A stretch of 64,000 nt of DNA from Humibacter ginsenosidimutans (GTDB lineage: Bacteria > Actinomycetota > Actinomycetes > Actinomycetales > Microbacteriaceae): contig NZ_CP042305.1 in NCBI RefSeq assembly GCF_007859675.1, positions 1,612,001-1,676,000 on the forward strand. Direction: 5' to 3'. The notes beneath the pieces are model-generated. The model was not told the DNA's origin and did no database searches. It worked only from the letters and a program-made list of their open reading frames with translations. Position numbers and translations under genes: made by a program. This document shows, one piece after another, positions 33,639-42,851 of this stretch. The stretch's first letter is position 1; the number at the start of each line of letters is the position of its first letter.

Positions 33639-35884
33639 TACACCCGCCTCCTGAAGGTGGCCTCGAATGTCGCGCCGTCAAGCGCACCCTCATCGACCAG
33701 CGTGAGTTCTCCCGCATAGATGTCTTCTACAAGGTTGCCAACGATGCTCAGCCCGAGCCCCACGCCATCAGGCTTGCTGGAGAAATATGGATCGAAGATG
33801 TAATCGCGGCTCTCAGAGGGGACGCCTGGCCCGGAATCGCTGACGACCAGGGTTAGCGACTCATCCTCGTTTGTCCGGGCACCGACGAGCACCTTCCGCT
33901 CAATCCCCTGGGGTTGGGTAGCGGTCCAGTAGATCGCGTTCTGGATCAAGTTCACGAGGACTGTCAGGAGTTCTGCCTCGTCAATCTTGACCGCAATGTC
34001 TGTGCCGCCGCCAACGAGCTGCACGTTACGATCGTCGGCTTCCTGCTGAAGTATCGAGATAGCGCGGTCGATTACCTCGCTGACGCTGATCTGCTTGGGA
34101 CGGCCTCGCTTCCGCCCACCGAAGGGCTCGATCTGCTTGAACAGCGAGGAGAGGAGTTCGGCCTGCTCGGCGGTGTCAGTCATTGATCCGAGCGCGATGC
34201 TGACCTTGTCGCTGTTGTTCACGCTTGGCTTGTTGAGGTCGCGGGTTCCGAAGCGCGCGATGTTCTTGAGTCGGGTGACGACGGTGCGCCCATCGTGGAG
34301 CACTCGGTCGATGAGCGCGCCGAGGGTGGCGAGGCGTGAGTACCGGGACAGTACGTTCTGGACCTGTGTTACGCCTTCCTGGATGTCGCGATTTTTCTCG
34401 TCGATGAGGCCGTGCAGCCGCTTGTCGCCCGGGTAGCTCTGCTTCAGTGCAGTGCTGATCTCACCGAGGTCGAACCGTTCGAACAGACCACCCTTACGTT
34501 CTGGCTGCTCCTTCTTCGGGTGTCGAGCGCCGTAGCGGCGTTGTTCGAGTTGGTTGAGTGCCGCCCGCACCAGGTACTGAAGATCGGCGTAGGCGGCCCC
34601 GGCGAGGATGCCCTCGCGGTTGGACTGGTCTTTGAGGCTCTCGTTTGTGTCAGCACCGATGAAGACGTGACCGATGATCTGGTTATTCGACAGCCTCAGC
34701 GTCGGGCTCTGCACGCGTCGCAGGTCGAGTCCGAGCCAATCGTCTCCAGTCTCACCGAACGGGAGTACGCGGAACCCGTCGCGGTAGATGCTGACGCCCG
34801 CAACCTCGTCCATCGTGTCTCGGAAGCCCTTGAGGTCGCTGGCGCTCGGTGCAGTGTTCTCGGGGTTGGCTGCTTGTAGTGATCTCTGGAGTGCCGTCTT
34901 GTCGCGATCCCAGACGCTGATCTCGAACTCGAAGGGGCCGGCCTGAGGTGGGCGGTCTTCGAGGTTCCAGAGTTGCATCACTCCGATGTCTTGGGTCTCC
35001 GGCGGGTCCTGCTGCTCGTAGTGCAGCGTGGCCGATCCATTGACATCGATCGAACCGCTCAGTCGGTAGTGGGGGGTTCGTAGGTCTGCCGACGGCTCGA
35101 TCGGACCAGCGAGATCCTCCAGCGTGTCGTCCACATCCGTGAGCTCAAGCACAATCTGGAAGTCCGGCTCGGTGGATGCGTCCTTGGCCGATCCAGCGCC
35201 TGAACCCTGCGGACGCGGGCGGATAAGGCGGGTGAGGGCCGTGCGAAGCTCAAGAAGGTCGTCGCGAGTCCACTCTCGGGAGAGCCTGTCGACTTGGAGA
35301 ACAGTGCCTCGTTCTTGATGCCACCCGTCAGCGTCGAGCTCGCTGAAGGCCGCCGCAGCGGCACCGTTTGCCGCGAAGACATCCGGGGCCCCGACCTCCC
35401 AGGCGACCTCGATCTCGTCCAGGTAGGCATCCTCCCGGTCGAAGTCTGTCCAGTCGATGAGGAGCTTGACCTCGTCAGCATCCTGCTTCCTCGTGGTAAG
35501 GAGCATCTCCTCGCCAAGGCGCGCGGTAGCAAGGCGCCCGATACCCTTCTCGCCGAGAACACGCCTCCCGCCGTCGCTGCGTGGGTTCCTTCGTTTGGTG
35601 TCGGTGGCAATGTCGAGCCAAGAACTTTGGAGCGTGGCAGCGTCCATGCCATGTCCATCATCCCAAACTTCGATGCCTCCCTCGCCCGCCTTCAGAGGGC
35701 CACGAAACCGGATCAGGACGACACCTGCGTCGGCGTCGTAGGAGTTCTTCACCAGTTCGATGAGCGCAACCTTGTCGCTGCTGATGAGGTCGCTGCCGAG
35801 TGTCCTGAGAAGCCGCGCTTTGGGGCGTAGCGCGCCGCGTCCTGCTAGCTCCGCCCCGGGGTCTTGGTTCGCACCGCGTGTCAT
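33638..35884 (-). CDS. GHKL ATPase fused to a histidine-kinase core
   Basis: A 748-residue protein with two ATP-binding folds. The N-terminal one is MORC/Hsp90-like: LIELVKNSYDADA (N47), VWDDGHGMD (75-81) and GEKGIGRLA (111-119). After a long middle region (about 200-500) comes a kinase core: candidate phospho-histidine H530 in DRVLHDGRTVVTRLKN, N-box NLIQNA (645-650), G1 DSGPG (683-687), FDPYFSSK (697-704) and G2 GVGLGLSIV (707-715). No membrane segment is seen, so it senses a cytosolic signal. It overlaps the methyltransferase gene (ATGA) and the receiver gene (1 bp). Confidence 0.85.
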   Translation of the reverse strand: MTRGANQDPGAELAGRGALRPKARLLRTLGSDLISSDKVALIELVKNSYDADAGVVLIRFRGPLKAGEGGIEVWDDGHGMDAATLQSSWLDIATDTKRRNPRSDGGRRVLGEKGIGRLATARLGEEMLLTTRKQDADEVKLLIDWTDFDREDAYLDEIEVAWEVGAPDVFAANGAAAAAFSELDADGWHQERGTVLQVDRLSREWTRDDLLELRTALTRLIRPRPQGSGAGSAKDASTEPDFQIVLELTDVDDTLEDLAGPIEPSADLRTPHYRLSGSIDVNGSATLHYEQQDPPETQDIGVMQLWNLEDRPPQAGPFEFEISVWDRDKTALQRSLQAANPENTAPSASDLKGFRDTMDEVAGVSIYRDGFRVLPFGETGDDWLGLDLRRVQSPTLRLSNNQIIGHVFIGADTNESLKDQSNREGILAGAAYADLQYLVRAALNQLEQRRYGARHPKKEQPERKGGLFERFDLGEISTALKQSYPGDKRLHGLIDEKNRDIQEGVTQVQNVLSRYSRLATLGALIDRVLHDGRTVVTRLKNIARFGTRDLNKPSVNNSDKVSIALGSMTDTAEQAELLSSLFKQIEPFGGRKRGRPKQISVSEVIDRAISILQQEADDRNVQLVGGGTDIAVKIDEAELLTVLVNLIQNAIYWTATQPQGIERKVLVGARTNEDESLTLVVSDSGPGVPSESRDYIFDPYFSSKPDGVGLGLSIVGNLVEDIYAGELTLVDEGALDGATFEATFRRRV

Positions 35885-37692
35885 GAGGCACTCTCCTCGG
35901 GAGCCGCATCCCGCACCGAAACGACGTTGGACGCAATGCGCGCCCGCGCTTCAGCAACAGTGATGCCGCGGATGGCACACATTCTCAGTGACGCCTCATC
36001 CCCACTTGAGACTAGCTGAGCCAACGCGACCTTGATGTCGGTGCGCAGGCCAGTGTGATCGTCAGGAAGGTCCATGAGGAGCGCGACGACCTTGCTCACG
36101 TGGCCGTTGACTACGAGTTCGTCAGAGCCCTGGAGCAGGGAGTAGAGACGACCCTGGGCTTCGCCTAGCGCCGACTCGACATGCTCGGGCCAGTCCTTGT
36201 TGTCCTCGTCGCGGAGGCACTCGCGGAGTGCTCGCATGGTCCGCTTGCGGGTAGCGCTGAGCGTATGGACATCGATGTGCTGGAGCAGGTCGAGTGATAG
36301 TTCCTCCGCGCCCCGCAGTGGCGTCATGAGAGTCTCAGCAGCGGCGGTGGGCATGCGGTGAACGTCGAGCAGCGATGCGACGGCAGCAGCAGCCTGAGTC
36401 ATATCGGGGCCGGGATAGCACCACCACTTCACGGCGCGTTGCTCTTTCGCCCACTGAACCAGTAGCTCGCGCATCGCTGGGAGTCGGGGGGCTTCAGTGC
36501 GCGGCAAGTCCAACGGGAGGATCGCCTCGGCGACGTACTTGCCCAGGCTTGGTGGAACGGCGTTGCCGATCTGCCGGAACGCATCACTGCGGGTTCCGGC
36601 GAAGCGGAAGTCGTCTGCGAACGTCTGGATGCGTGCGGCTTCGCGGACGGTGAGCGTGCGATGCTCGGCGGGATGGATGTACCAGTAACCGTCCTTGGCA
36701 ATGTGGGCCGTGATTGTTCTACTCAAGTCGTCCCAGTCAAGGCGCTTGTACTTGTCGTTGAACGTGTCTGAACGGTAGCGGCGGAGCCGTTCAGGAAGGT
36801 CCGAATACAGCGTTGATGAGGTCATGAGCTCAAAGGCTTCGCGATCGTCGTCGCGAACGGGGCGAGTCATGTGGTCGTGGATGACGTCGCTCTGCCCGTC
36901 CCCTCGCAGTGCCTTGGCCAGCGCGCTGGAGGGCTCTCCCGTGTAGCGCAGCTCACGTGCTCCCGTAGTGTCGTTCAGCGTTGGCAGGTCGGCGATGGCG
37001 TCGCGAACAGTGGGACGGGTCGTCGCTGGTTCTGGCCAGACCGGGAGCGCTCCGTCGTTGCGTGCCTGGAGGATGAAGCGCTTGCGGTGTTGGGGCACCC
37101 CGTAGCGCCACGCATCGAGGAGTCGATAGTCGACGATATAGCCGGCCTCTTCGAGGAGCATGGCGATCTCGCGAATGACGGTCAGGTCGTCGCCGATTGC
37201 CATATCCGGGACGTTCTCCATGAGCACCGCCCGAGGCGCGACCGCGAGAACAACGTCGATGAAGGATCGCCAGAGCTCCTTTCTGGCGTCCTCCTCCTCA
37301 CGGACTCCCTCGTTGATGAGGCTTCGTATCTTCGCGCGGCCCGCCCGGCTGAATGGCTGGCAGGGTGGCCCTCCCGCGACAAGATCAATCCCAAGCGGCT
37401 GGAGCCTCTCGATGAGAGCCGCCACTTGGTCTTGGTCGGACATGTCCACATCGAGGGCAAGCCCGCGGAAGTTGGATTGGTGCGTCTCTAGGGCCGCGCG
37501 GTCATGATCCACGGCAGCGACAACGGTCCAGCCTGCGGCTTCTACACCGGCACCGAGCCCTCCTGCGCCGGAGAAGAGGTCGACGGCGAGCGGACGCCCC
37601 TGTGGCCTTCTCCCGCGCACACCACTCTTCGAAGGACTCTTCTTCGGGTGCTTCCGGGTGTCTCGGGAGTGTAAGCGGCGCCGAGCGCTCAA
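35881..37692 (-). CDS. DNA cytosine-5 methyltransferase with C-terminal extension
   Basis: A DNA (cytosine-5) methyltransferase. Motif I is VDLFSGAGGLG (37-47), the catalytic cysteine is in GGPPCQPFSRAG (107-118), motif VI is MENVPD, and later motifs include GVPQHRKRFILQA and FRQIGNAVPP. About 200 extra residues after motif X have no recognised domain. The 5' end is doubtful: TTG 37692 has no ribosome site and rare codons, whereas TTG 37714 in the next frame has AAGGAG 9 nt upstream and more typical coding sequence, ending in an apparent +1 shift at CCCC 37597-37600. It is the first gene of a three-gene operon with the sensor and receiver proteins. Confidence 0.88.
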   Translation of the reverse strand: MSARRRLHSRDTRKHPKKSPSKSGVRGRRPQGRPLAVDLFSGAGGLGAGVEAAGWTVVAAVDHDRAALETHQSNFRGLALDVDMSDQDQVAALIERLQPLGIDLVAGGPPCQPFSRAGRAKIRSLINEGVREEEDARKELWRSFIDVVLAVAPRAVLMENVPDMAIGDDLTVIREIAMLLEEAGYIVDYRLLDAWRYGVPQHRKRFILQARNDGALPVWPEPATTRPTVRDAIADLPTLNDTTGARELRYTGEPSSALAKALRGDGQSDVIHDHMTRPVRDDDREAFELMTSSTLYSDLPERLRRYRSDTFNDKYKRLDWDDLSRTITAHIAKDGYWYIHPAEHRTLTVREAARIQTFADDFRFAGTRSDAFRQIGNAVPPSLGKYVAEAILPLDLPRTEAPRLPAMRELLVQWAKEQRAVKWWCYPGPDMTQAAAAVASLLDVHRMPTAAAETLMTPLRGAEELSLDLLQHIDVHTLSATRKRTMRALRECLRDEDNKDWPEHVESALGEAQGRLYSLLQGSDELVVNGHVSKVVALLMDLPDDHTGLRTDIKVALAQLVSSGDEASLRMCAIRGITVAEARARIASNVVSVRDAAPEESAS

Positions 37693-37860
37693 GTTTCACT
37701 GCGTACGTTGCCAAGCCTCAGCGCTCCTTCCCGTCTAGACGCTCACCTCCAGGAGAACACAGTTGACGTTCTCGCAGCGTGCAGGCTCGCCGAACCGACA
37801 CGTCACCTCACTCCATCCTAGCGATGCGGTCGGTTCCGCGTCGGAACATCCCGCAGAGGT

Positions 37861-40800
37861 TCACAGCGAGACGCCGGGCACCTGTTTGCCAGGCGTTCGC
37901 CCTGTCGGCCGCGGCTCCCCTGTTGGCTCCAAGGCTCGTACCTGTTCAAGCGCCGCTCGTGCCCGCGCAGCGTCGATCTTCTGTGCGGCCGACTCGGGCG
38001 AGGCGCTGAGGGCCGTCTCGTCGGTGATGCGGTAGCGGTCTCGGTAGGCGGCGACTACGCGGGCGGCCTTGCGCCAGGTCGTGGCTCGTCGTCGGTCGGT
38101 GGGCGTCGTTCCAAGTGTCTTCGTCCACGGTGCACCCTCGGCAAGTGCGGCTTCGAGTGCGGCGTCGGCGCGTGCCTCGATCAGTGCCTCTCGCTCGTCG
38201 AGGGCTGCTCGCATCTCGGCGTCGATAACGCCGTGTGTCTGTGGGATGAGGCCGGCGATGAGGTGCGGTGGCTTGCGTGTCCTGCCTGAGCCTGCGGGAC
38301 GGGTGGTCGCCCGCTCGACGCGGTAGTGGAGTACGGCGGCGATGTCGTCGGCGTCGCCGAATCCGCGCGCGGCGACGAGGCGCGGCAGGAGGGCATCGAC
38401 GTTGTGGTGGTTGGCTTCAGCACGGCGGAGTTCAGCCGCGAGCGGCCCGAACGCGTCGGACTCGATGGCGCTCTCGGCCTGTTCCTCGGAGAGTCCGGAG
38501 CCCCGAACGAGAGTGGCCCAGCGGTCGTGTTGGGCCGCCGCGGCGATGGTCTCGTACTCGGCGGCGAGCTGAGCGATAGAGCCCCACCGCTCCTGCTCGG
38601 CGACGATGGTCTCGTGCGCCGAGAGTTCGGCCCCACTGTGCTGCAGCACTCCGCAGAGCACGCTTCGCGCGGTGGCATGCGGGTCGTCGCCGGGGTGTGG
38701 CTGCGCATGGTCGTCGGCACGGTCGAGAGTCACGTAGGCGTGGTTCGAGTGCCGCCCTCGGGTCATCGCGACGTAGAAGGTCTCTCTCGTCGAGGTCGGT
38801 TCGACCAGGACGTGCGCGGTGTCCGTCGTGATGCCTTGCGCGCGGTATGCGGTGACTGCGTAGCCGAGATCGACATGCTCGGCCACGTACGAAGCTGGGA
38901 GGACGATGCTGCCGCCGAACCTGCGCCCACGCCTGCGGGCCGTGATGGTTCCGTCGTCGCGGACGGTGGTGCCGGTCCCGTAGTCGCGTGCGATGGTGAT
39001 GGTCCCGTCGTCGCCGACTGCGGTGACGGTCCAGATGTCGCCGTTGCGCACCCAGTCCCGCCCGGCCAGTGTGCGGAGGTCGCGGTTGTTCTGTCGCGTG
39101 ATGATGGTGTCCCCGACGCCTGCGGCGGTGCCGTCGCGCAGCTCGACCTCGCGGTCGGGGTTCAGCGTCTTGTTGAGGATCAGATCGGCGCGGGCGCGAC
39201 CGTTCAGCACGGTCACGTCTTGATGGGTCTCGGCGATCAACACAGACATCAGTCCCGCGTCGCGGTCGGTGCGCCAGGCGTTGTAGGCGGCATCGGTCAT
39301 GGCCTCGCCGTCGCCCTCCGCTATGCGCTCGTGGGCGAGGTACGTGTCGATGGCGTGAGTGCGTCCGTGGCGTAGTTCGAGCGAGGCGGTCTTCTCCCAG
39401 GCGTGGGTGAAGCGGTGAACGTCGACCAGTTCGGGGGTATCGGACCTGCCTCTGGCGATCATCGCGAACGCACCGCCGGCGTCCACGGATTGCAGTTGCG
39501 CGCAGTCGCCGACCAGCAGCACCTTCGCGCCCGCTTCCTGGGCGAGATGGGTGATGCGGTCCAGTGACAGGGTGCCGGCCAGGGAGGCTTCGTCGATGAT
39601 GACGAGCTGTCCCGCCTCGAAGGTGGTGCCGTGGATGAGGTGGTTCTGCCACCACTTCGCGGTGTTCTCGGTCTCGATTCCGAGATCGTCGGCGAGGACT
39701 TGTGCGGCGACCGCTGACGGCGCGAGCCCGCTGACGGAGCCGGGGCCGTGCTCGTGTTCCCATGCGCGGCGGAGCGAGTTCATGGCGGTTGTCTTGCCTG
39801 CCCCGGCGGGACCGACGAGTACGTCGAGAGTCCGTCCTGACACCGCGATGCGGGTCAAGGCGTCGGCTTGGTCGTCACCGAGCATCCGACCGCCCGCGTC
39901 GGGACTGCGCGTGATCTTCTCGACCGTTGCGAGCGGCACCGTCGGACCGGCCAAGTTCGCCGCTCGTTCGAGGAGTCTGTCCTCGGCCGCGAGCTGGGAC
40001 TCGGAGGTGAACACGGTCGCGCTCTTCGGACGGAACACCGAAGTGCCGTCGGGGCGACGAAACACGACGGGTGAGGCGGCGAGTTCAGGTGGCGTCAGAC
40101 GGAGCGAGACGAGTTCTGCGGCGTCGGCGACCATCGCGACGATGGCTTCCCGATCCTGCATGGTGGCGAACCGCCAGCCCATCGTCTGCCGGGAGGCCTC
40201 GGCCATGAGATTCCAACGCCGCCAGGTCGAGCGCTTCTCACCGACCACCTCGACGACCGAACGTCCCAGCTCGCCGATCACGTCGAGCGGCACGTCGTCA
40301 GCCCGCAGGAGCAGCGCCTTGTTGTTGTCAGTGACTTCGCGTGCCCACGTCGTCGCGTCCCGGCCGAGGGTCGTCGTTGCGCGGGTCCGCCACTCGGCAG
40401 TGAGTTCAGCCAAGGATCGGACCTGCTTCTCGGGCCGGGTCGCGAGTGTGGCTTGGGCTCGAAGTTTCATGATGGCTGCTGGTGTCGGGCGTCGTCCGTG
40501 CGCGGCGACGTACTCGGCGATGAGGCGGTCGGTCTCGGCGTCGATGTGACGGGCGCGGGTAGAGAACTCGGCGACTAGTTCTTCGGGCACTCCGGTGATC
40601 GCCCATGCCGGGTTGTGGTCGCGGCCCATCTCTCGGGCCTCCCACGAGACGCCGAAAGTGCGCGTCATGTGGTCGGCGAACACCGCTTCGTGTAGCTCGG
40701 AGAGGGCGACGACGGCGGCGTGCATCGGTCGGCCGTCGAGCGAACGCCACTTGCCGTCGAGGACGGTCTTGGCCTTGTTGCTGATGACCACGTGCGTGTG

Positions 40801-41472
40801 GAGGTGGGGGTCACCGGCGCGGGAGTCGAAGTGATCGAACGCGGTCGCGACAAGCCCGGTGACATCGACCTGCGCAACCGCGCCGTCCCCGGCGGTTGCA
40901 CCCGTGCGGGTGGCTGCAACCTCGCGCTCCATGAACGCAACCACCTCCGCAACAGCTCGATGATGCGCTTCTGCGATGAGTGCTTGGACCCCGGCGTCGG
41001 CGACTGCCCACAACACTGACGCGGACTTCGGGATCGAGAAGGTGAAGTCGAAACCCGCCACCGCACGCCGTGTGCTCCGGGCAGATTCCTCGGCGACGAT
41101 CTGCGCGACGGCCTCGCCCTTGGCGCCGGGGGTCATCGTCGGTTCGAGGTCGGCGATCCGCGCCTCGATCCGCTCGTCCTGGCTCTTGTACGCCGGGAAG
41201 CCCAGGCCGAGCTTGTCGCCAGTGATCGGATCACAGCCAGCGCCCATCAGGAGTTGGAGCTGGTGTTCTGATACTCGGTCGCCCACCTGAATCTCGCTCT
41301 TGCCGAGAGCTGCTACGCCCGCGCCGAGCCAGCGGCCAGGCGGTGTGCCTTCTTCCATGTAGTAGCGAGTGAGCGGGGTTGAGAGTGGCCTGTCGCCGTC
41401 GGCGGCCGCGACCGTCTTGAGCAGGTACTTGTAGCCATCGCCCGCCGACATCACGCGCATCGAAACCGTCAT
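37861..41472 (-). CDS. MobF-family relaxase with TraA/RecD-like helicase
   Basis: A 1203-residue conjugative relaxase. The N-terminal TrwC-type domain has candidate catalytic tyrosines in TRYYMEEGTPPGRWLG and the histidine triad in FDSRAGDPHLHTHVVISNKA. The second half is a superfamily-1 helicase: Walker A VGPAGAGKTTAMNSL, Walker B VIIDEASLAG, and the late motif YRAQGITTDTAHVL. It nicks the transfer origin and unwinds the strand to be moved. GGAGGTGAGC just before ATG 41472 sets the start; that site is part of a hairpin. The C-terminus contains coiled-coil-like helices. Confidence 0.93.
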   Translation of the reverse strand: MTVSMRVMSAGDGYKYLLKTVAAADGDRPLSTPLTRYYMEEGTPPGRWLGAGVAALGKSEIQVGDRVSEHQLQLLMGAGCDPITGDKLGLGFPAYKSQDERIEARIADLEPTMTPGAKGEAVAQIVAEESARSTRRAVAGFDFTFSIPKSASVLWAVADAGVQALIAEAHHRAVAEVVAFMEREVAATRTGATAGDGAVAQVDVTGLVATAFDHFDSRAGDPHLHTHVVISNKAKTVLDGKWRSLDGRPMHAAVVALSELHEAVFADHMTRTFGVSWEAREMGRDHNPAWAITGVPEELVAEFSTRARHIDAETDRLIAEYVAAHGRRPTPAAIMKLRAQATLATRPEKQVRSLAELTAEWRTRATTTLGRDATTWAREVTDNNKALLLRADDVPLDVIGELGRSVVEVVGEKRSTWRRWNLMAEASRQTMGWRFATMQDREAIVAMVADAAELVSLRLTPPELAASPVVFRRPDGTSVFRPKSATVFTSESQLAAEDRLLERAANLAGPTVPLATVEKITRSPDAGGRMLGDDQADALTRIAVSGRTLDVLVGPAGAGKTTAMNSLRRAWEHEHGPGSVSGLAPSAVAAQVLADDLGIETENTAKWWQNHLIHGTTFEAGQLVIIDEASLAGTLSLDRITHLAQEAGAKVLLVGDCAQLQSVDAGGAFAMIARGRSDTPELVDVHRFTHAWEKTASLELRHGRTHAIDTYLAHERIAEGDGEAMTDAAYNAWRTDRDAGLMSVLIAETHQDVTVLNGRARADLILNKTLNPDREVELRDGTAAGVGDTIITRQNNRDLRTLAGRDWVRNGDIWTVTAVGDDGTITIARDYGTGTTVRDDGTITARRRGRRFGGSIVLPASYVAEHVDLGYAVTAYRAQGITTDTAHVLVEPTSTRETFYVAMTRGRHSNHAYVTLDRADDHAQPHPGDDPHATARSVLCGVLQHSGAELSAHETIVAEQERWGSIAQLAAEYETIAAAAQHDRWATLVRGSGLSEEQAESAIESDAFGPLAAELRRAEANHHNVDALLPRLVAARGFGDADDIAAVLHYRVERATTRPAGSGRTRKPPHLIAGLIPQTHGVIDAEMRAALDEREALIEARADAALEAALAEGAPWTKTLGTTPTDRRRATTWRKAARVVAAYRDRYRITDETALSASPESAAQKIDAARARAALEQVRALEPTGEPRPTGRTPGKQVPGVSL

Positions 41473-41503
41473 GCTCACCTCCGCTCCTGCCGAGCAGGTG
41501 AGC
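41473..41503 (-). promoter_or_regulatory. hairpin covering the relaxase ribosome-binding site
   Basis: GCTCACCT (41473-41480) and AGGTGAGC (41496-41503) form a perfect 8-bp inverted repeat. One arm is the relaxase Shine-Dalgarno region, next to the ATG. In the mRNA the arms could pair and limit relaxase translation. The same DNA could also be part of the transfer origin. Confidence 0.45.
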
Positions 41504-41665
41504 ACCCGCACCCGGTGACTTCTGCTGCGGTAATGCCCGACTCAACCTCGACCTGCAAGAGGCGTGTGACCTCGGAGGTCGGTCGGAGCTGAGGCCGGAG
41601 ATGGAGGGCCTCGGGCGGCGGCAAGCGGGGGCTCGGTTGACCAGCGGACGCGTGTCGGAGTCGTG

Positions 41666-41678
41666 CACCTGACAGGTG
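41666..41678. promoter_or_regulatory. palindrome upstream of phage-type methyltransferase
   Basis: CACCTG-A-CAGGTG lies 34 bp upstream of the methyltransferase start in the divergent gap with the relaxase gene. The AGGTG core is shared with the relaxase hairpin arms, so one protein might bind all of them. Confidence 0.35.
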
Positions 41679-41712
41679 ACCAGCTCGGCACCAGCTTCGC
41701 GATGAGGCACGG

Positions 41713-42837
41713 ATGCCGGGGACGACCGTCACCGGAGCGGACTTCATGCACGACCTCGACGCCAGCGGCGAACCACGACTCAGGATCGGATCGCTCTTCA
41801 GCGGCTACGGCGGACTCGACCTCGCCGTCGAGCACGTCTTCAACGCCAAGACCGTGTGGTTCTCCGAACTCAACGAGCCCGTCGCTCGCGTCTTCTCCCG
41901 CCACTGGCCCGAGGCTCCGAACCTTGGCGACATCACGGCCATCAACTGGAGCCAGGTCGAGCCCGTGGACATCCTCATCGGCGGCTTTCCCTGCCAAGAC
42001 GTATCCACCGTCGGCAAGCGCTCCGGCCTCGCGCCCGGCACGCGCTCGGGGCTCTGGGCACACATGGCCGCAGCCATCGATGCACTCCAGCCCGAATGGG
42101 TCGTCATCGAGAACGTCCGCGGACTGCTGTCCTCACCCGCGACGCGGCCACCCACGGAAGGAGACGACCATGACCGGAGCAACCCCGGCGATGCAACCCC
42201 AGACGATGCAACCCTTCGCGGCGTGGAACGCGACCCGTGGCATCTGGGAGACAACGCAACTCGACCTCTACGGGCTCTCGGCGCCGTTCTCGGCGATCTG
42301 GCCGACCTGCGGCTGGATGCACGATGGATCGGCCTACCGGCTTCCCTTGTCGGCGCTCCTCACCAACGCTTCCGCATCTTCGCCCTCGCCCGGCGCACTG
42401 TTCCGCACCCCACTGGCGACGGACTCATCGCGCGGCGGAGAGACGCTCGACCAGGTGCGAGCGAGACGAGGGACGATCGCGCTGTCGCACCAGATCATCG
42501 ACTTCGCGCTCCACGGACCGGCTGGCTCACCGAGCAGGAGAGCCGAATCGGAGACCCTGTGGTCCCTGATCGACGGACTGTTCAGCGCTGGGGACGCTAC
42601 GCCGGCGCCATCACCCGCTGGGAACACATCACCGGACCGTCAGCACCCGCGCCGGCTCTCCTGAACGACGCCGACGGTCCCCGCCCAGCACCCGCGTTCG
42701 TGGAGTGGCTCATGGGCTTGCCTACCGAATGGGTCACCGGCGCCGATGACCTGACGCAGAACCAGCAGATCACCGCGCTCGGCAACGGGGTGCTGCCGCT
42801 CCACGCCGCTGCCGCCGTCACCGCACTTCTGCTATGA
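41713..42837 (+). CDS. phage-type DNA cytosine-5 methyltransferase
   Basis: A 374-residue DNA methyltransferase. Motif I is LFSGYGGLDLAVE (28-40), the catalytic cysteine is in GGFPCQDVSTVGKRSGL (PCQ 93-95), and motif VI is VIENVRGLL (ENV 133-135). Past a divergent middle section the expected LVGAPHQRFRIFALARR (motif VIII) and ITALGNGVLPLHAAAAV (motif X) are present, so the frame is used to its end. No partner nuclease is adjacent, so it is probably a solitary anti-restriction methyltransferase. A complete second gene lies inside it in another frame. It is divergent from the relaxase gene. Confidence 0.9.
   Translation: MPGTTVTGADFMHDLDASGEPRLRIGSLFSGYGGLDLAVEHVFNAKTVWFSELNEPVARVFSRHWPEAPNLGDITAINWSQVEPVDILIGGFPCQDVSTVGKRSGLAPGTRSGLWAHMAAAIDALQPEWVVIENVRGLLSSPATRPPTEGDDHDRSNPGDATPDDATLRGVERDPWHLGDNATRPLRALGAVLGDLADLRLDARWIGLPASLVGAPHQRFRIFALARRTVPHPTGDGLIARRRDARPGASETRDDRAVAPDHRLRAPRTGWLTEQESRIGDPVVPDRRTVQRWGRYAGAITRWEHITGPSAPAPALLNDADGPRPAPAFVEWLMGLPTEWVTGADDLTQNQQITALGNGVLPLHAAAAVTALLL
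42170..42664 (+). CDS. nested gene in another frame of the methyltransferase
   Basis: A 164-residue frame wholly inside the methyltransferase gene, shifted by +1. It has a strong site of its own, GGAAGGAGA, with AAGGAG at 42158-42163 and ATG at 42170. The product has a recognisable pattern: FAAWNATRGIWETTQLDLYG, then IWPTCGWMHDGSAYRLPLSA and LFRTPLATDSSRGG. I recall this WE..Q.DL(Y/F)G ... WP..G ... G.AY.LP arrangement from proteins encoded beside or within cytosine methyltransferase genes of actinophages. Its function is not known to me. Chance alone is unlikely to provide both the site and that pattern. Confidence 0.65.
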   Translation: MTGATPAMQPQTMQPFAAWNATRGIWETTQLDLYGLSAPFSAIWPTCGWMHDGSAYRLPLSALLTNASASSPSPGALFRTPLATDSSRGGETLDQVRARRGTIALSHQIIDFALHGPAGSPSRRAESETLWSLIDGLFSAGDATPAPSPAGNTSPDRQHPRRLS

Positions 42838-42851
42838 GCACCGAACGATCG

